Source: Streptomyces sp. NBC_00178 (lineage in GTDB: Bacteria > Actinomycetota > Actinomycetes > Streptomycetales > Streptomycetaceae). From it: DNA of 64,000 nucleotides. A program made the translations under genes and the position numbers. The DNA lies in NCBI RefSeq assembly GCF_036206005.1, contig NZ_CP108143.1:1116001-1180000 (forward strand). The letters run 5' to 3'. Within the stretch, counting starts at the first letter, position 1, and each line of letters opens with the position of its first letter. Below the pieces are notes generated by a model. The model did no database searches and had not been told where the DNA came from. It saw nothing but the letters and a program-made list of their open reading frames with translations. This document shows positions 53,121-62,451 of this stretch, piece after piece.

Positions 53121-56006
53121 CTACTGGTCGTACGCGTCCAGGGGCGGGCAGGAGCAGACCAGGTTGCGGTCACCGAAGGCTCCGTCGATCCGGCGCACCG
53201 GCGGCCAGTACTTGTCCGACGGGGTGACGCCGGCCGGGAAGACCGCCTCCTCACGGCTGTAGGCGTGCGTCCACTCGCCGCCGAGCGCGGCCGCGGTGTG
53301 CGGCGCGTTGCTCAGCGGGTTGTCCTCGCCGCTCCAGGTGCCGTCCGCGACCTTCTCGATCTCGCCACGGATGGCGATCATCGTGTCGCAGAACCGGTCG
53401 AGCTCCGCGAGGTCCTCGCTCTCGGTGGGCTCGATCATCAGGGTCCCGGCCACCGGGAACGACATGGTCGGCGAGTGGAAGCCGTAGTCGATGAGCCGCT
53501 TGGCCACGTCGTCGATGCTGACGCCGGTCGCCTTGGAGATCGGCCGCAGGTCGACGATGCACTCGTGCGCGACCAGACCGGCCGGGCCGTTGTACAGGAT
53601 CGGGAAGTGCGGCTCCAGCCGCTTGGCGATGTAGTTGGCCGCGAGCACGGCGACCTGCGTCGCCCGCTTCAGACCCTCGCCACCCATGAGCCGTACGTAC
53701 GCCCACGAGATGGGCAGGATGCCGGCCGAGCCCCACGGCGCAGCCGAGATCGGTCCGACACCCGTCTCCGGGCCCGCGGCGGGCTGCAGCGGGTGGTTGG
53801 GGAGGTAGGGCGCCAGGTGGGCGCGCACACCGACCGGGCCGACGCCCGGGCCGCCGCCGCCGTGCGGGATGCAGAACGTCTTGTGCAGGTTGAGGTGCGA
53901 GACGTCGCCGCCGAAGTGGCCCGGCTTGGCGAGACCCACCAGGGCGTTGAGGTTGGCGCCGTCCACGTAGACCTGGCCGCCGGCGTCGTGCACCTCGCCG
54001 CAGATGTCGGCGACGTGCTCCTCGAAGACCCCGTGCGTGGAGGGGTAGGTGATCATGAGCACGGCGAGCTCGTCGCGGTGCTTCGCGATCTTGTCGCGGA
54101 GGTCCGCGATGTCGACCTCGCCGTCGTCGGCGGTCTTCACCACGACGACCTTCATGCCGGCCATCACGGCGCTCGCGGCGTTGGTGCCGTGCGCCGAGGA
54201 CGGGATCAGGCAGACAGTGCGTCCGTGGTCCCCGTTGGCGCGGTGGTAGGCGCGCACGGCCAGGAGACCGGCGAACTCGCCCTGCGAGCCGGCGTTGGGC
54301 TGGATGGACACGGCGTCGTAGCCGGTGACCTCGGCGAGGCGCTCCTCGAGCTCACGGATGAGGGTGAGGAAGCCCTGCGCCTGCTCGGCCGGCGCGAACG
54401 GGTGCAGCGCACCGAACTCGGGCCAGGTGATCGACTCCATCTCGGCCGTCGCGTTGAGCTTCATGGTGCAGGAGCCCAGCGGGATCATGCCGCGGTCCAG
54501 CGCGTAGTCGCGGTCGGCGAGCTTGCGCAGGTAGCGCAGCATCGCCGTCTCCGAACGGTGCTGGTGGAAGACCGGGTGGGTGAGGACGGCGTCGCTGCGC
54601 AGCCGGGCCTCGGGGAGCGCGTCGGGCGCCGAGGCGTCCAGCGCCTCGATGTCGCCCTCGGCGCCGAAGGCGGCCCACACCGCGGAGAGCGCGCCGCGGG
54701 TCGTGGTCTCGTCGCAGGCGACGGAGACGTGGTCGCCGTCGACGAGGCGCAGGTTCACCCCGCGCCCGCGCGCCGCGGCCACGACGTCGGCCGCCGTGCC
54801 GGGGACGCGGACGGTGAGGGTGTCGAAGTACGTGTCGTGCACGACGTCGATGCCGGAGGCGCGCAGTCCGCCGGCCAGGATGGCGGCGAAGCGGTGCGTG
54901 CGCCGCGCGATCGTGCGCAGGCCGTCGGGGCCGTGGTAGACGGCGTACATGCCGGCCATGACCGCGAGCAGCACCTGGGCGGTGCAGATGTTGCTGGTGG
55001 CCTTCTCACGGCGGATGTGCTGCTCGCGCGTCTGCAGGGCCAGGCGGTAGGCCTTGTTGCCGTCCGCGTCGACGGAGACACCGACGAGGCGGCCCGGCAG
55101 GCTGCGGGCGAACTTCTCGCGTACGGCCATGAAGCCCGCGTGCGGTCCGCCGAAGCCCATCGGGACACCGAAGCGCTGTGTGGTGCCGACCGCGATGTCC
55201 GCGCCCAGCTCGCCGGGCGACGTCAGAAGGGTCAGCGCCAGCAGGTCGGCGGCGACGGAGACGATCGCACCGAGCTCGTGTGCCTGGTCGATGACGGGCT
55301 TGATGTCGCGCACCGCACCGGACGCGCCCGGGTACTGGAGCAGCACACCGAACACGCCCCGCTCGGCGATCTCGGCGGGGATGCCGGCCGAGAGGTCGGC
55401 GACGACCACCTCGACGCCGGTCGGCTCGGCGCGGGTCTCGATCACGGCCACGGTCTGCGGCAGGGTGTCGGCGTCGACCAGGAAGACACCGTTCTTGACC
55501 TTGCCCACGCGCCGCGCGAGGGCCATCGCCTCCGCGGCGGCCGTGCCCTCGTCCAGGAGCGACGCACCGGAGGTGGGCAGCCCGGTGAGGTCGGCGACCA
55601 TCGTCTGGAAGTTCAGCAGGGCCTCCAGCCGGCCCTGGGAGATCTCCGGCTGGTACGGCGTGTACGCGGTGTACCAGGCGGGGTTCTCCATGACGTTCCG
55701 CAGGATCACCGGCGGGGTGAAGGTGCCGTAGTAGCCGAGCCCGATCATCGGGGTGAGCACCTGGTTACGGTCCGCGAGGCTCCGCAGCTCGGCCAGGACC
55801 TCGGCCTCGGTGCGCGCCGACGGGAGGTCGAGTGCCTCGGCGCTCCGGATCACGTCGGGCACCGCGGCGGCGGTGAGCTCGTCCAGGGAGCCGTAGCCGA
55901 CCTGGGCCAGCATCTTCGCCTGGGCCTCGGCATCGGGCCCGATGTGACGCTGCTCGAAGGGGATGCCCTGCTCCAGCTGGGAGAGCGGAGTGCGACGGGG
56001 GGTCAT
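53121..56006 (-). CDS. gcvP: Glycine dehydrogenase (decarboxylating), P-protein
   Basis: 961 aa. Glycine cleavage system P-protein, decarboxylating glycine and loading aminomethyl onto the H-protein lipoyl arm. The PLP lysine is Lys709 in [17 protein letters not shown], and the N- and C-terminal halves of the homodimer-type enzyme are both present ([16 protein letters not shown] near 95; [19 protein letters not shown] near 870). ATG 56006 follows AGGAGG. gcvT and gcvH are elsewhere, as is common in Streptomyces. A tandem glycine riboswitch precedes it, so glycine should raise expression. Confidence 0.97.
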   Translation of the reverse strand: MTPRRTPLSQLEQGIPFEQRHIGPDAEAQAKMLAQVGYGSLDELTAAAVPDVIRSAEALDLPSARTEAEVLAELRSLADRNQVLTPMIGLGYYGTFTPPVILRNVMENPAWYTAYTPYQPEISQGRLEALLNFQTMVADLTGLPTSGASLLDEGTAAAEAMALARRVGKVKNGVFLVDADTLPQTVAVIETRAEPTGVEVVVADLSAGIPAEIAERGVFGVLLQYPGASGAVRDIKPVIDQAHELGAIVSVAADLLALTLLTSPGELGADIAVGTTQRFGVPMGFGGPHAGFMAVREKFARSLPGRLVGVSVDADGNKAYRLALQTREQHIRREKATSNICTAQVLLAVMAGMYAVYHGPDGLRTIARRTHRFAAILAGGLRASGIDVVHDTYFDTLTVRVPGTAADVVAAARGRGVNLRLVDGDHVSVACDETTTRGALSAVWAAFGAEGDIEALDASAPDALPEARLRSDAVLTHPVFHQHRSETAMLRYLRKLADRDYALDRGMIPLGSCTMKLNATAEMESITWPEFGALHPFAPAEQAQGFLTLIRELEERLAEVTGYDAVSIQPNAGSQGEFAGLLAVRAYHRANGDHGRTVCLIPSSAHGTNAASAVMAGMKVVVVKTADDGEVDIADLRDKIAKHRDELAVLMITYPSTHGVFEEHVADICGEVHDAGGQVYVDGANLNALVGLAKPGHFGGDVSHLNLHKTFCIPHGGGGPGVGPVGVRAHLAPYLPNHPLQPAAGPETGVGPISAAPWGSAGILPISWAYVRLMGGEGLKRATQVAVLAANYIAKRLEPHFPILYNGPAGLVAHECIVDLRPISKATGVSIDDVAKRLIDYGFHSPTMSFPVAGTLMIEPTESEDLAELDRFCDTMIAIRGEIEKVADGTWSGEDNPLSNAPHTAAALGGEWTHAYSREEAVFPAGVTPSDKYWPPVRRIDGAFGDRNLVCSCPPLDAYDQ

Positions 56007-56072
56007 GATGGAGGCCTCCTGGTCTGTCACGACCTGCGAGGGGCGCCACGGCGTGGCTGCCCGAACGGCCTC

Positions 56073-56286
56073 CCCCTCTGTCATCTCGACCTGAGAGCTT
56101 CACCGGCACGCCTGCGGCACACCGGCTTTCACCGTCGGTGAGGGCGGGGCCCGACCCGGCGTGTGCCGTACGGGTTCCGTCCTGCTTTCCAGAGTGGCCT
56201 CGTCCGTGCGGTACGGGGGCCTGAGAGATTCCGGGGAGGAGTTGCTCCTTCGGCGCCTCCGGATCGCTCCGAAGGACTCTCCCGCG
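56073..56286 (-). ncRNA. Tandem glycine riboswitch upstream of gcvP
   Basis: On the minus strand the leader shows two glycine-aptamer-like units. Aptamer 1 (about 56216-56286) has GGGAGAG ... GCGCCGAAGGAGCAA ... CTCTCAGGC. Aptamer 2 (about 56073-56204) has CTCTGGA at its start, AAAGC and GTGAAAG-like elements and ends CTCTCAGGTCGAGATGACAGAG. The order, spacing to gcvP and conserved boxes match known tandem glycine switches, which activate expression when glycine binds. Confidence 0.9.
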
Positions 56287-56307
56287 CGGGGTCAGCAGCC
56301 GTGTTCC

Positions 56308-56313
56308 AGCCTA
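56308..56313 (-). promoter_or_regulatory. Likely gcvP promoter -10 box
   Basis: TAGGCT on the minus strand, placing transcription start near 56301, just before aptamer 1 begins. No clear -35 hexamer is visible. Consistent with the riboswitch boundary. Confidence 0.4.
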
Positions 56314-56428
56314 CCAGCGGGCCGGCCGATGCCCGTCTCGAGTGGCCGATGCCACGGATCTGGCCTTGTGTAGTGCCTGTGGAGCAGTCGCGACCACCCC
56401 GACGCAGTTGCGAGCAGTGGGAGGCACC

Positions 56429-56809
56429 GTGCAGACCGACATCGATCCGCGCAGCCTGATCGGCCGCAAGGCCTTCGACCGCCTGGGTGCCAAGATCGGA
56501 ACCGTGGACGAGGTCTATCTCGACGACGCGACGGGTGTACCCGAGTGGGCCGCGGTGCGCACCGGGCTGTTCACCCGGGACGCGTTCGTGCCGCTGGAAC
56601 CGAGCGAACTGGTCGACGGCACCCTGGTGATCCCCTTCGACCGGGCGCTGATCAGGGACGCGCCGGACTTCGGGGTGGGCCGCCACCTCTCACCCGAGCA
56701 GGAGCTGCAGCTCTACCGGCACTACGGGCTGGACTCCGCCCCGTCCGCCCCCTCGGGCCCGTCCGCCCCGGACAGGGACTTCGGGAAGCTGGCCGGCCAG
56801 GAGGAGTAG
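56429..56809 (+). CDS. PRC-barrel domain protein
   Basis: 126 aa. DPRSLIGRKAFDRLGAKIGTVDEVYLDDATGVPEWAAVRTGLF is the PRC-barrel beta core, known from ribosome maturation (RimM) and photosynthetic reaction centre H subunits, here in a stand-alone small protein. Streptomyces carry several such proteins of unknown role, often stress-linked. GTG 56429 follows GGGAGG. The 3' end overlaps the convergent dinB gene by 88 nt, so both reading frames are constrained there; the C-terminal ~25 residues (Ser/Pro/Ala-rich) are the overlapped part. Confidence 0.85.
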   Translation: MQTDIDPRSLIGRKAFDRLGAKIGTVDEVYLDDATGVPEWAAVRTGLFTRDAFVPLEPSELVDGTLVIPFDRALIRDAPDFGVGRHLSPEQELQLYRHYGLDSAPSAPSGPSAPDRDFGKLAGQEE

Positions 56810-58176
56810 TCCACCGGGTCGCGCACCAGGGGGAGCGGATCGGCCGGCCGGAGCTCAGGGTCGTCGACACGGAACGTGCGCACCCTTCCCGGCGCGGTCC
56901 ACGGCTCCTCGAACCGCACGGTGACGCGGCCGACACCACTGCCCTGCACCCACCCGTGCCCGTGCACCTCGTGCCGTACGTCGTGTCCGGCGGCCCAGCG
57001 GTGGCCCGAGGGCGGGGCGGTGCCGTCGGGAGCCGCAGCGTCGGCGGCGACGGGACCGGCCGCGACGGGTTCCGCCGCGGCTGCCACCTCGGCCTGCTCC
57101 GCCTCGGCGGCCTGGGCGAAGAGGTCCTCCTGCGTGAAGTCCGCGAGCCCCGTGACACCGACCCCGAGCAGCCGCACGCCGCCGGTGGTGTCCACGGCCT
57201 CCAGGAGCCGCGCGGCGGCCTCCCTGACCACCCCGGGGTCGTCGGTGGGCCCGCGCAGGGTCTCGGACCTGGTGAGCGTCGAGAAGTCGTAGCGCCGCAC
57301 CTTGAGCACGACCGTGCGCCCGGACCGGCCCGCGTCCCGCAGCCGCCCCACGCAGCGGTCCGCCAGGCGTTCCACCTCGGTCCTGACCCGCACCCGGTCG
57401 TGCAGGTCGACGTCGAAGGTGTCCTCGACCGAGACCGACTTCGCGTCGCGCTCCGCGACGACGGGGCGGTCGTCGAAGCCCTGTGCCATGCGGTGCAGCG
57501 CGACCCCGTGCGCCTTGCCCAGGAGGCGCACGAGCTCCGCCTCACCGGCCTCCGCGAGGTCCTGGACGACCGTCATCCCGGCGCGCCGGAGGTGGTCGCC
57601 GGTGGCGGGCCCCACACCGGGAAGGATCCGCACCGACTTCGGTGCGAGGAGGTCGCGTTCGGTGCCCGGCTCGATCAGCATGAGCCCGTCGGGCTTCGCC
57701 TCCTCCGAGGCGATCTTGGCCAGCATCTTGGACCCGGCCAGGCCCACGGAGCCGCTGAGCCCTGTGACCGCCCTGATGACCGTCCGCAGCTGGACGCCGA
57801 GAGCCCGGGCCGAGGCGGAGTCGTCGGCGACGCCACCGGCCTCCAGATCGACGAAGGCCTCGTCGAGGCTGAGCGGCTCCACGAGCGGTGAGAGCCGGCC
57901 GAGCAGTTCCATCACCTGGTCGCTCACGGTGCGGTACAGCGAGAAGCGCGGGACCAGGTAGGCAGCGTTGGGGGCCAGCCGCCTGGCCTGCGCCATGGGC
58001 ATGGCGGAGTGCACACCCAGGCGCCGGGCCTCGTAGGACGCGGTGGCGACCACGCCGCGCATGCCGAGACCGCCGACGACCACCGGCTTGCCGCGCAGGC
58101 TGGGCTTCGCCGCCTGCTCCGCGGAGGCGTAGAAGGCATCCATGTCCAGATGCAGGATGGTGGGCGCGGGTCTCAC
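56722..58176 (-). CDS. dinB: DNA polymerase IV (Y-family)
   Basis: 484 aa. Translesion polymerase. Catalytic motifs HLDMDAFYAS (residues ~7-16) and SLDEAFVDLE (~106), the usual Y-family palm acidic residues; little finger in the middle. A beta-clamp-binding-type motif QEDLF is at about 373. After it comes an extension of about 100 aa whose HDVRHEVHGHGWVQGSGVGR segment resembles the Tudor-like C-terminal domain of UvrD/PcrA helicases, an unusual feature. GTG 58176 matches the start of Streptomyces orthologues as I know them. It is convergent-overlapping with the PRC-barrel gene. Confidence 0.93.
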   Translation of the reverse strand: MRPAPTILHLDMDAFYASAEQAAKPSLRGKPVVVGGLGMRGVVATASYEARRLGVHSAMPMAQARRLAPNAAYLVPRFSLYRTVSDQVMELLGRLSPLVEPLSLDEAFVDLEAGGVADDSASARALGVQLRTVIRAVTGLSGSVGLAGSKMLAKIASEEAKPDGLMLIEPGTERDLLAPKSVRILPGVGPATGDHLRRAGMTVVQDLAEAGEAELVRLLGKAHGVALHRMAQGFDDRPVVAERDAKSVSVEDTFDVDLHDRVRVRTEVERLADRCVGRLRDAGRSGRTVVLKVRRYDFSTLTRSETLRGPTDDPGVVREAAARLLEAVDTTGGVRLLGVGVTGLADFTQEDLFAQAAEAEQAEVAAAAEPVAAGPVAADAAAPDGTAPPSGHRWAAGHDVRHEVHGHGWVQGSGVGRVTVRFEEPWTAPGRVRTFRVDDPELRPADPLPLVRDPVDYSSWPASFPKSLSGADGPEGADGAESSP

Positions 58177-58251
58177 AGGATCCGATGGTGCCCTACGCCA
58201 CTGACAACCGCCCCGCACGGCACGTGCGGGGCGGTCGGGGCGGGTGCCTCG

Positions 58252-58869
58252 TCAGCCCGCGCGGTTGCGCCGCCGGGCCAGTTCGTCGGCCGGGTTGTTG
58301 CCGACCAGCGTCTCGCCGGTGTCGATGCGCTCACCGTGGAGCTGCGACAGCGCCACGTCCACGTCCCGCCAGACGACGCCGACGGCGATACCGAAGACCC
58401 CCTGGCCCCCCTGGAGGAGGCTGACGACCTCGTCGGGCGAGGAGCACTCGTAGACCGTCGCCCCGTCGCTCATGAGAGTCATCCGCTCGAGGTCCGTGAA
58501 CCCGCGGGCCCGCAGGTGCTGGACGGTCGTGCGGATGTTCTGGAGCGCCACACCGGTGTCCAGGAAACGCTTGACGATCTTGAGGAGCACGACGTCCCTG
58601 AAACTGTAGAGGCGCTGCGTCCCCGAGCCGTACGCCGGACGCACGCTCGGTTCCACGAGCCCCGTGCGCGCCCAGTAGTCGAGCTGTCGGTAGGTGATCC
58701 CGGCCGCCGCGCACGCTGTGGGCCCCCGATAGCCGATGTCCCCTGCCCCTGCCGCACCGTCCGCTGCCACCACCGCCGGCTGAACCGGCTGTCTGATGGA
58801 GTGGCCGGCCGCACTGCCGTGCTGCCGGTACGGCCCACCTTCAGCCGTACCGTCGCCGCTGCTTCTCAC
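58252..58869 (-). CDS. MerR-family transcriptional regulator
   Basis: 205 aa. Winged-helix MerR DNA-binding domain (YRGPTACAAAGITYRQLDYWARTGLVEPS, ~50-80, then RLYSFRDVVLLKIVKRFLD) with a helical coiled linker, and a C-terminal part that has no metal-site cysteines. GTG 58869 follows GGAGGT. In actinobacterial genomes this MerR is normally in the same block as the bifunctional nuclease and the FtsR-like gene, as here. Target unknown. Confidence 0.92.
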   Translation of the reverse strand: MRSSGDGTAEGGPYRQHGSAAGHSIRQPVQPAVVAADGAAGAGDIGYRGPTACAAAGITYRQLDYWARTGLVEPSVRPAYGSGTQRLYSFRDVVLLKIVKRFLDTGVALQNIRTTVQHLRARGFTDLERMTLMSDGATVYECSSPDEVVSLLQGGQGVFGIAVGVVWRDVDVALSQLHGERIDTGETLVGNNPADELARRRNRAG

Positions 58870-59038
58870 GCCGACCTCCGTCCTTGACCTGCCATCTCGA
58901 CGGTAGGCAGTCACCAGGGGTGCGTCAACGATCGCCACACTCGGCACGCCGAGTGATAATCACCCTGAGGGTGGTTTCCCGTGACTGATTCGCGGGAACG
59001 GCTTGTCGGATGCGCTGATGCCGACCGTCGGCGCACGC

Positions 59039-59512
59039 TCACTGGCTGTTGGTACCGAAGTCCTCCGGCGAGATCTGGTCGAGGAACTCGCGGAACTTCT
59101 CCACCTCGTCCTCCTGCTCGTCGGGAATGGCGATGCCGGCGTCGTCCAGCACACCGTCACTGCCGTAGATCGGCGTACCGGTGCGCAGGGCGAGCGCTAT
59201 GGCGTCGGAAGGCCGCGCGCTCACCTCGACACCGCTGGCAAAGACCAGCTCCGCGTAGAAGACCCCTTCCCGCAGATCCGTGATCCGGACCTCGGTGAGC
59301 TCCTGGCCCACGGCCTCGAGCACGTCCTTGAAGAGATCATGGGTCAGCGGCCTGGCCGGAGCCATGCCCTGCTGGGCGAAGGCGATCGCGGTCGCTTCCC
59401 CAGGGCCGATCCAAATAGGGAGGTACCGGTCGCCTCCCACTTCACGCAGGAGCACGATCGGTTGGTTGGAGGGCATTTCCACCCGGACACCCACAACGTC
59501 GAGCTCGTTCAC
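59039..59512 (-). CDS. Bifunctional nuclease family protein (DUF151)
   Basis: 157 aa. DUF151 (BFN) fold: NELDVVGVRVEMPSNQPIVLL start, LPIWIGPGEATAIAFAQQ (~30-48) and GVEVSARPSDAIALALRTGTPI (~93-115). Plant and bacterial members have DNase/RNase activity; catalysis in actinobacterial members is not established. ATG 59512 opens immediately at the domain. It lies between two MerR genes transcribed the same way, a conserved order. Confidence 0.9.
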   Translation of the reverse strand: MNELDVVGVRVEMPSNQPIVLLREVGGDRYLPIWIGPGEATAIAFAQQGMAPARPLTHDLFKDVLEAVGQELTEVRITDLREGVFYAELVFASGVEVSARPSDAIALALRTGTPIYGSDGVLDDAGIAIPDEQEDEVEKFREFLDQISPEDFGTNSQ

Positions 59513-59565
59513 ACAGCAACCCTAGGACGTGCTCGCCATGTTTGGATAGTCGGGCTCCTCCGGGC

Positions 59566-60309
59566 TCAGTGGAACCCGGCTTTCAGCGCCGTCTGAACGA
59601 GCGCGGCGTGCAGCCGGACGGACAGGTCGGCGAGCTCCCTCGCCGTGGCCTCCGCATGGGCCCTGGTCTGCGGATTCCTGTGGCGGCGCAAGGGCGCGAC
59701 CACCTGCTCGACCAGACCCGCCTCACGCTCGGCGGCGGCTTTCACGGCCCGCAGATGCCGAGGTTCCAGGCCGAAACGGCCCAGATCCGCCACCAGCCTG
59801 GCGACGGTCACCGCCTCGGCGTCGTAGCTTCCCCCCGCCGCGGGCACCACGAGGCCGTACGCCTCCCACTCGACGAGCTGCTCCTCGCTGATCTCGGCGG
59901 CCGCCAGCAGCTCCGGGCGCCCGATGCGGGAGGCGGTCGCCCGCGCGGCGTCCTGGTCCCACGGAGCGTCGCCTGGCTCACCCGGGCCGCCGGCGGACGG
60001 CAGACCGGCCTGTTCACCGCGCTCCAGGGCGTCCAGGTGCTCCCGGATGACCTTGAGCGGCAGATAGTGGTCCCGCTGCATCCGCAGGACCTGGGCCAGC
60101 CGCTCGACGTCGGCCGAACAGAACTTCCGGTAGCCCGATGGTGTGCGCTCCGGCTCCACGAGCCCTTCCGCCTCCAGGAAGCGGATCTTGGAGATGGTGA
60201 CTTCGGGGAACTCGTCGCGCAGCTGGAGGAGCACCGTGCCGATGCTCATCGCTCGCTCGACCGCGGCGGCGGTGCCGTGACCGGCACCGCCTGTCGGTGT
60301 TCGCAGCAT
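59566..60309 (-). CDS. ftsR: MerR-family regulator, FtsR-like
   Basis: 247 aa. Winged HTH at ~20-90 with the distinctive MSIGTVLLQLRDEFPEVTISK and RFLEAEGLVEPERTPSGYRKF. A second helical domain follows (LLAAAEISEEQLVEWEAYG). In Corynebacterium the orthologue FtsR activates ftsZ transcription and cell division. The gene is placed between the FHA protein and the bifunctional nuclease, as in other actinobacteria. The symbol is by similarity; function in this organism is inferred. CAGGAAGG precedes ATG 60309. Confidence 0.85.
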   Translation of the reverse strand: MLRTPTGGAGHGTAAAVERAMSIGTVLLQLRDEFPEVTISKIRFLEAEGLVEPERTPSGYRKFCSADVERLAQVLRMQRDHYLPLKVIREHLDALERGEQAGLPSAGGPGEPGDAPWDQDAARATASRIGRPELLAAAEISEEQLVEWEAYGLVVPAAGGSYDAEAVTVARLVADLGRFGLEPRHLRAVKAAAEREAGLVEQVVAPLRRHRNPQTRAHAEATARELADLSVRLHAALVQTALKAGFH

Positions 60310-60351
60310 GGACCTTCCTGGGGGTCCCCCCGGACCGGGTCCGGGGAAGGG

Positions 60352-61101
60352 TCACACGCCGCGCTGGCTCGCGTAGAAGACCAGTCGGTACTTCCCGATC
60401 TGGACTTCGTCGCCGTTGGACAGCGCGACGGAATCGATGCGCTCACGGTTGACGTAGGTGCCGTTGAGGCTGCCGACGTCGCCCACGGTGAAACTACCGT
60501 CCGGATTCCTGTGGAACTCCACATGGCGCCGCGACACGGTCACGTCGTCCAGGAAGATGTCACCCTGCGGGTGCCGGCCGGCCGTCGTCAGGTCACCGTC
60601 CAGCAGGAAGCGGCTGCCCGAGTTCGGGCCTCGCCGGACCACCAGGAGTGCCGATCCGGCCGGCAGGGCGTCGACCGCGGCCTGCGCCTCGGGCGAGAGC
60701 GAGGGGAGGACCGTCTGGCCCGTCGCCTCGGCCTCGTAGGCCTCGATGCCGGAGATCGAGATCGTCGACGTCGTCTCCGAGGCACGCTCGGGGATCCCGC
60801 CCCGCAGCGGCGCACCGCAGTTGGAGCAGAAGCGGCCGGCCTCGGCGTTGTCGTGGCCGCACCTCGGACAGACCAGCCCTCCGCCTGCCGACGGGCCTCC
60901 GAAGCCTATGCGTCCTGCACCGGCCGGGCCGCCGGACGGCGCGCCGGACCCGCCGGGGGTACCCGGCATCTCATCACGGAAGAGCGGGCGCTCCGTGCCC
61001 TGCTCCTCGGCCCCCTGGCCCTGGCGCGGGGCGCGGTGACGGGCAGCACTGCCGCTGTCCTCGCGGGTGCTCTTTCCGAACAACTTCGCAAACAACTTCA
61101 C
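60352..61101 (-). CDS. FHA-domain protein, GarA/OdhI-like, with zinc ribbon
   Basis: 249 aa. FHA domain in the C-terminal half (about 150-245: AGRHPQGDIF, VSRRHVEFHR, GSLNGTYVN). Just before it is SETTSTIS (Thr110/Thr111), matching the ETT motif phosphorylated by PknB-type kinases in GarA/OdhI, which then folds onto its own FHA. An N-terminal zinc ribbon with Cys78, Cys81, Cys92 and Cys95 (CPRC ... CSNC) precedes that, an addition I do not recall in mycobacterial GarA. In GarA, the phospho-switch controls 2-oxoglutarate dehydrogenase and glutamate metabolism. GTG 61101 has GGGGAA upstream. Confidence 0.9.
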   Translation of the reverse strand: MKLFAKLFGKSTREDSGSAARHRAPRQGQGAEEQGTERPLFRDEMPGTPGGSGAPSGGPAGAGRIGFGGPSAGGGLVCPRCGHDNAEAGRFCSNCGAPLRGGIPERASETTSTISISGIEAYEAEATGQTVLPSLSPEAQAAVDALPAGSALLVVRRGPNSGSRFLLDGDLTTAGRHPQGDIFLDDVTVSRRHVEFHRNPDGSFTVGDVGSLNGTYVNRERIDSVALSNGDEVQIGKYRLVFYASQRGV

Positions 61102-61291
61102 GGGCGTTTCCCCTTGACCGAAATAGACCCGCCCGTGGGGCAGGACGAACCCTGAACGAACACACCTGCCGACCCGGACATCTTCACAACGTCCGTGTCC
61201 ACCCGACAGTTTCCACCACGGGCCACCGATCCGTTGCGCCGACCCCCCGCAACCTCGTACCCATGTCCTTCGACCACTGTGCACCAGGTCC

Positions 61292-62113
61292 TCACCGCGA
61301 CGACGACCGAGCGTAATCAGGCTGCTTCGCCGGACGCAAGGCATCGACGACGATGTCCTCGGCGCGGGCCACTTCCGCCGTGGCCTGCTCCTTCTCCAGC
61401 GTCTGCACCACACCGCCGGGGATGTTGAGGGCGGGCTCGAGATCCTGCGGCTTGCCGATGACCTTGAACTCGTACGGAGCCTCGATCCTGCGGCCGTCGA
61501 CCCTCAGGTCTCCCCCGTCACCGGAGAAGTACGTGTTGGCGACCACGCGGACACCGTTGATCTCGATGGCCTCCGCACCCGCGGCCCTCAGTTCCTGGAT
61601 GGTGTCGAGGAGCATGTCGGCCTCGACCGCACCACTCGGGTCGCCGATGCTCAGGGTGATCCCCGGGCCGTGCGCCGCGACCGTACCGGCCAGGATACCG
61701 AGCTGGCGCTCCTTCTCCAGCGTCTGCTTACGGGCCTCCTCCGCCTGGTCGGAGCTGTTCTCCAGCTCGGTGCGCTGGTCGTCGAGGCGCTGCTTCTCGT
61801 CCTCCAGGCGCTGGGTGCGGTTGTCCAGCTCGTCGAGGATGCGCACCAGGTCCTCCTGACGGGCGCCCCGCAGCGCGCTGTTGTCGCTGTTCGACCTGAC
61901 CTGGATCGCGAGACCCAGCCCCAGGACGAACAGCAGCAGCGCGACGATGAGTTGGGCCCTGCTCACTCGGGGCGGCCAGAGCCCGGCCCTCAGCCGCTGA
62001 CGGCCGGTGACCCCCTGTGCCGGAGCAGGCGGCGCCGACGGCGAAGGCCCGGGCGCCTCCGGCGGGAGCGCGCCGGGCGGTTCCTCGCTGCTCGGGTGCT
62101 GTTCGCTGCTCAT
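61292..62113 (-). CDS. DUF881 membrane-anchored protein
   Basis: 273 aa. Pro/Ser-rich cytoplasmic head, one membrane span (AQLIVALLLFVLGLGLAI, ~53-70), a coiled-coil of EDEK/LDDQRTELENSSDQAEEARK type, then the DUF881 domain (LSIGDPSGAVEADMLLDTI, GAEAIEINGVRVVANTYF). Homologues lie next to division genes in Bacillus (YlxW-like). It is a paired copy with the DUF881 gene at 62448, with the Sbp gene between; the two copies are probably partners. The spacer of about 190 nt from the FHA gene suggests a separate promoter for the latter. Confidence 0.9.
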   Translation of the reverse strand: MSSEQHPSSEEPPGALPPEAPGPSPSAPPAPAQGVTGRQRLRAGLWPPRVSRAQLIVALLLFVLGLGLAIQVRSNSDNSALRGARQEDLVRILDELDNRTQRLEDEKQRLDDQRTELENSSDQAEEARKQTLEKERQLGILAGTVAAHGPGITLSIGDPSGAVEADMLLDTIQELRAAGAEAIEINGVRVVANTYFSGDGGDLRVDGRRIEAPYEFKVIGKPQDLEPALNIPGGVVQTLEKEQATAEVARAEDIVVDALRPAKQPDYARSSSR

Positions 62114-62118
62114 CGGCC

Positions 62119-62451
62119 TCAAGCCCGGAAGACGTGGCGGCGGATCGCCGCGGCGTTGGAGAAGATGCGGATGCCGAGCACGACCACCACACCGGTGGAG
62201 AGCTGCGCGCCGACACCCAGTTTGTCGCCGAGGAAGACGATCAGGGCCGCCACCACGACGTTCGACAGGAACGACACCACGAAGACCTTGTCCACGAAGA
62301 TCCCGTCGAGCATGGCACGCAGGCCGCCGAAGACGGCGTCCAGCGCCGCCACGACGGCGATCGGGAGATACGGCTCGACCACCGCCGGCACTTCGGGGCG
62401 GACCAACAGTCCGACCACGACTCCCACGACGAGGCCCAGTACGGCGATCAC
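62119..62451 (-). CDS. Small basic family protein (Sbp/YlxX-like)
   Basis: 110 aa, mostly hydrophobic: GLVVGVVVGLLVRPEVP, then LPIAVVAALDAVFGGLRAMLDGIF, SFLSNVVVAALIVFLGDKLGVG. Three membrane helices. Known as 'small basic protein' and always adjacent to DUF881 genes, near ftsZ in Firmicutes. GTG 62449-62451 overlaps the upstream TGA as GTGA; 5 nt separate it from the next DUF881 start. The three genes form one tightly coupled unit. Probably membrane-associated with cell division, role unproven. Confidence 0.9.
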   Translation of the reverse strand: MIAVLGLVVGVVVGLLVRPEVPAVVEPYLPIAVVAALDAVFGGLRAMLDGIFVDKVFVVSFLSNVVVAALIVFLGDKLGVGAQLSTGVVVVLGIRIFSNAAAIRRHVFRA

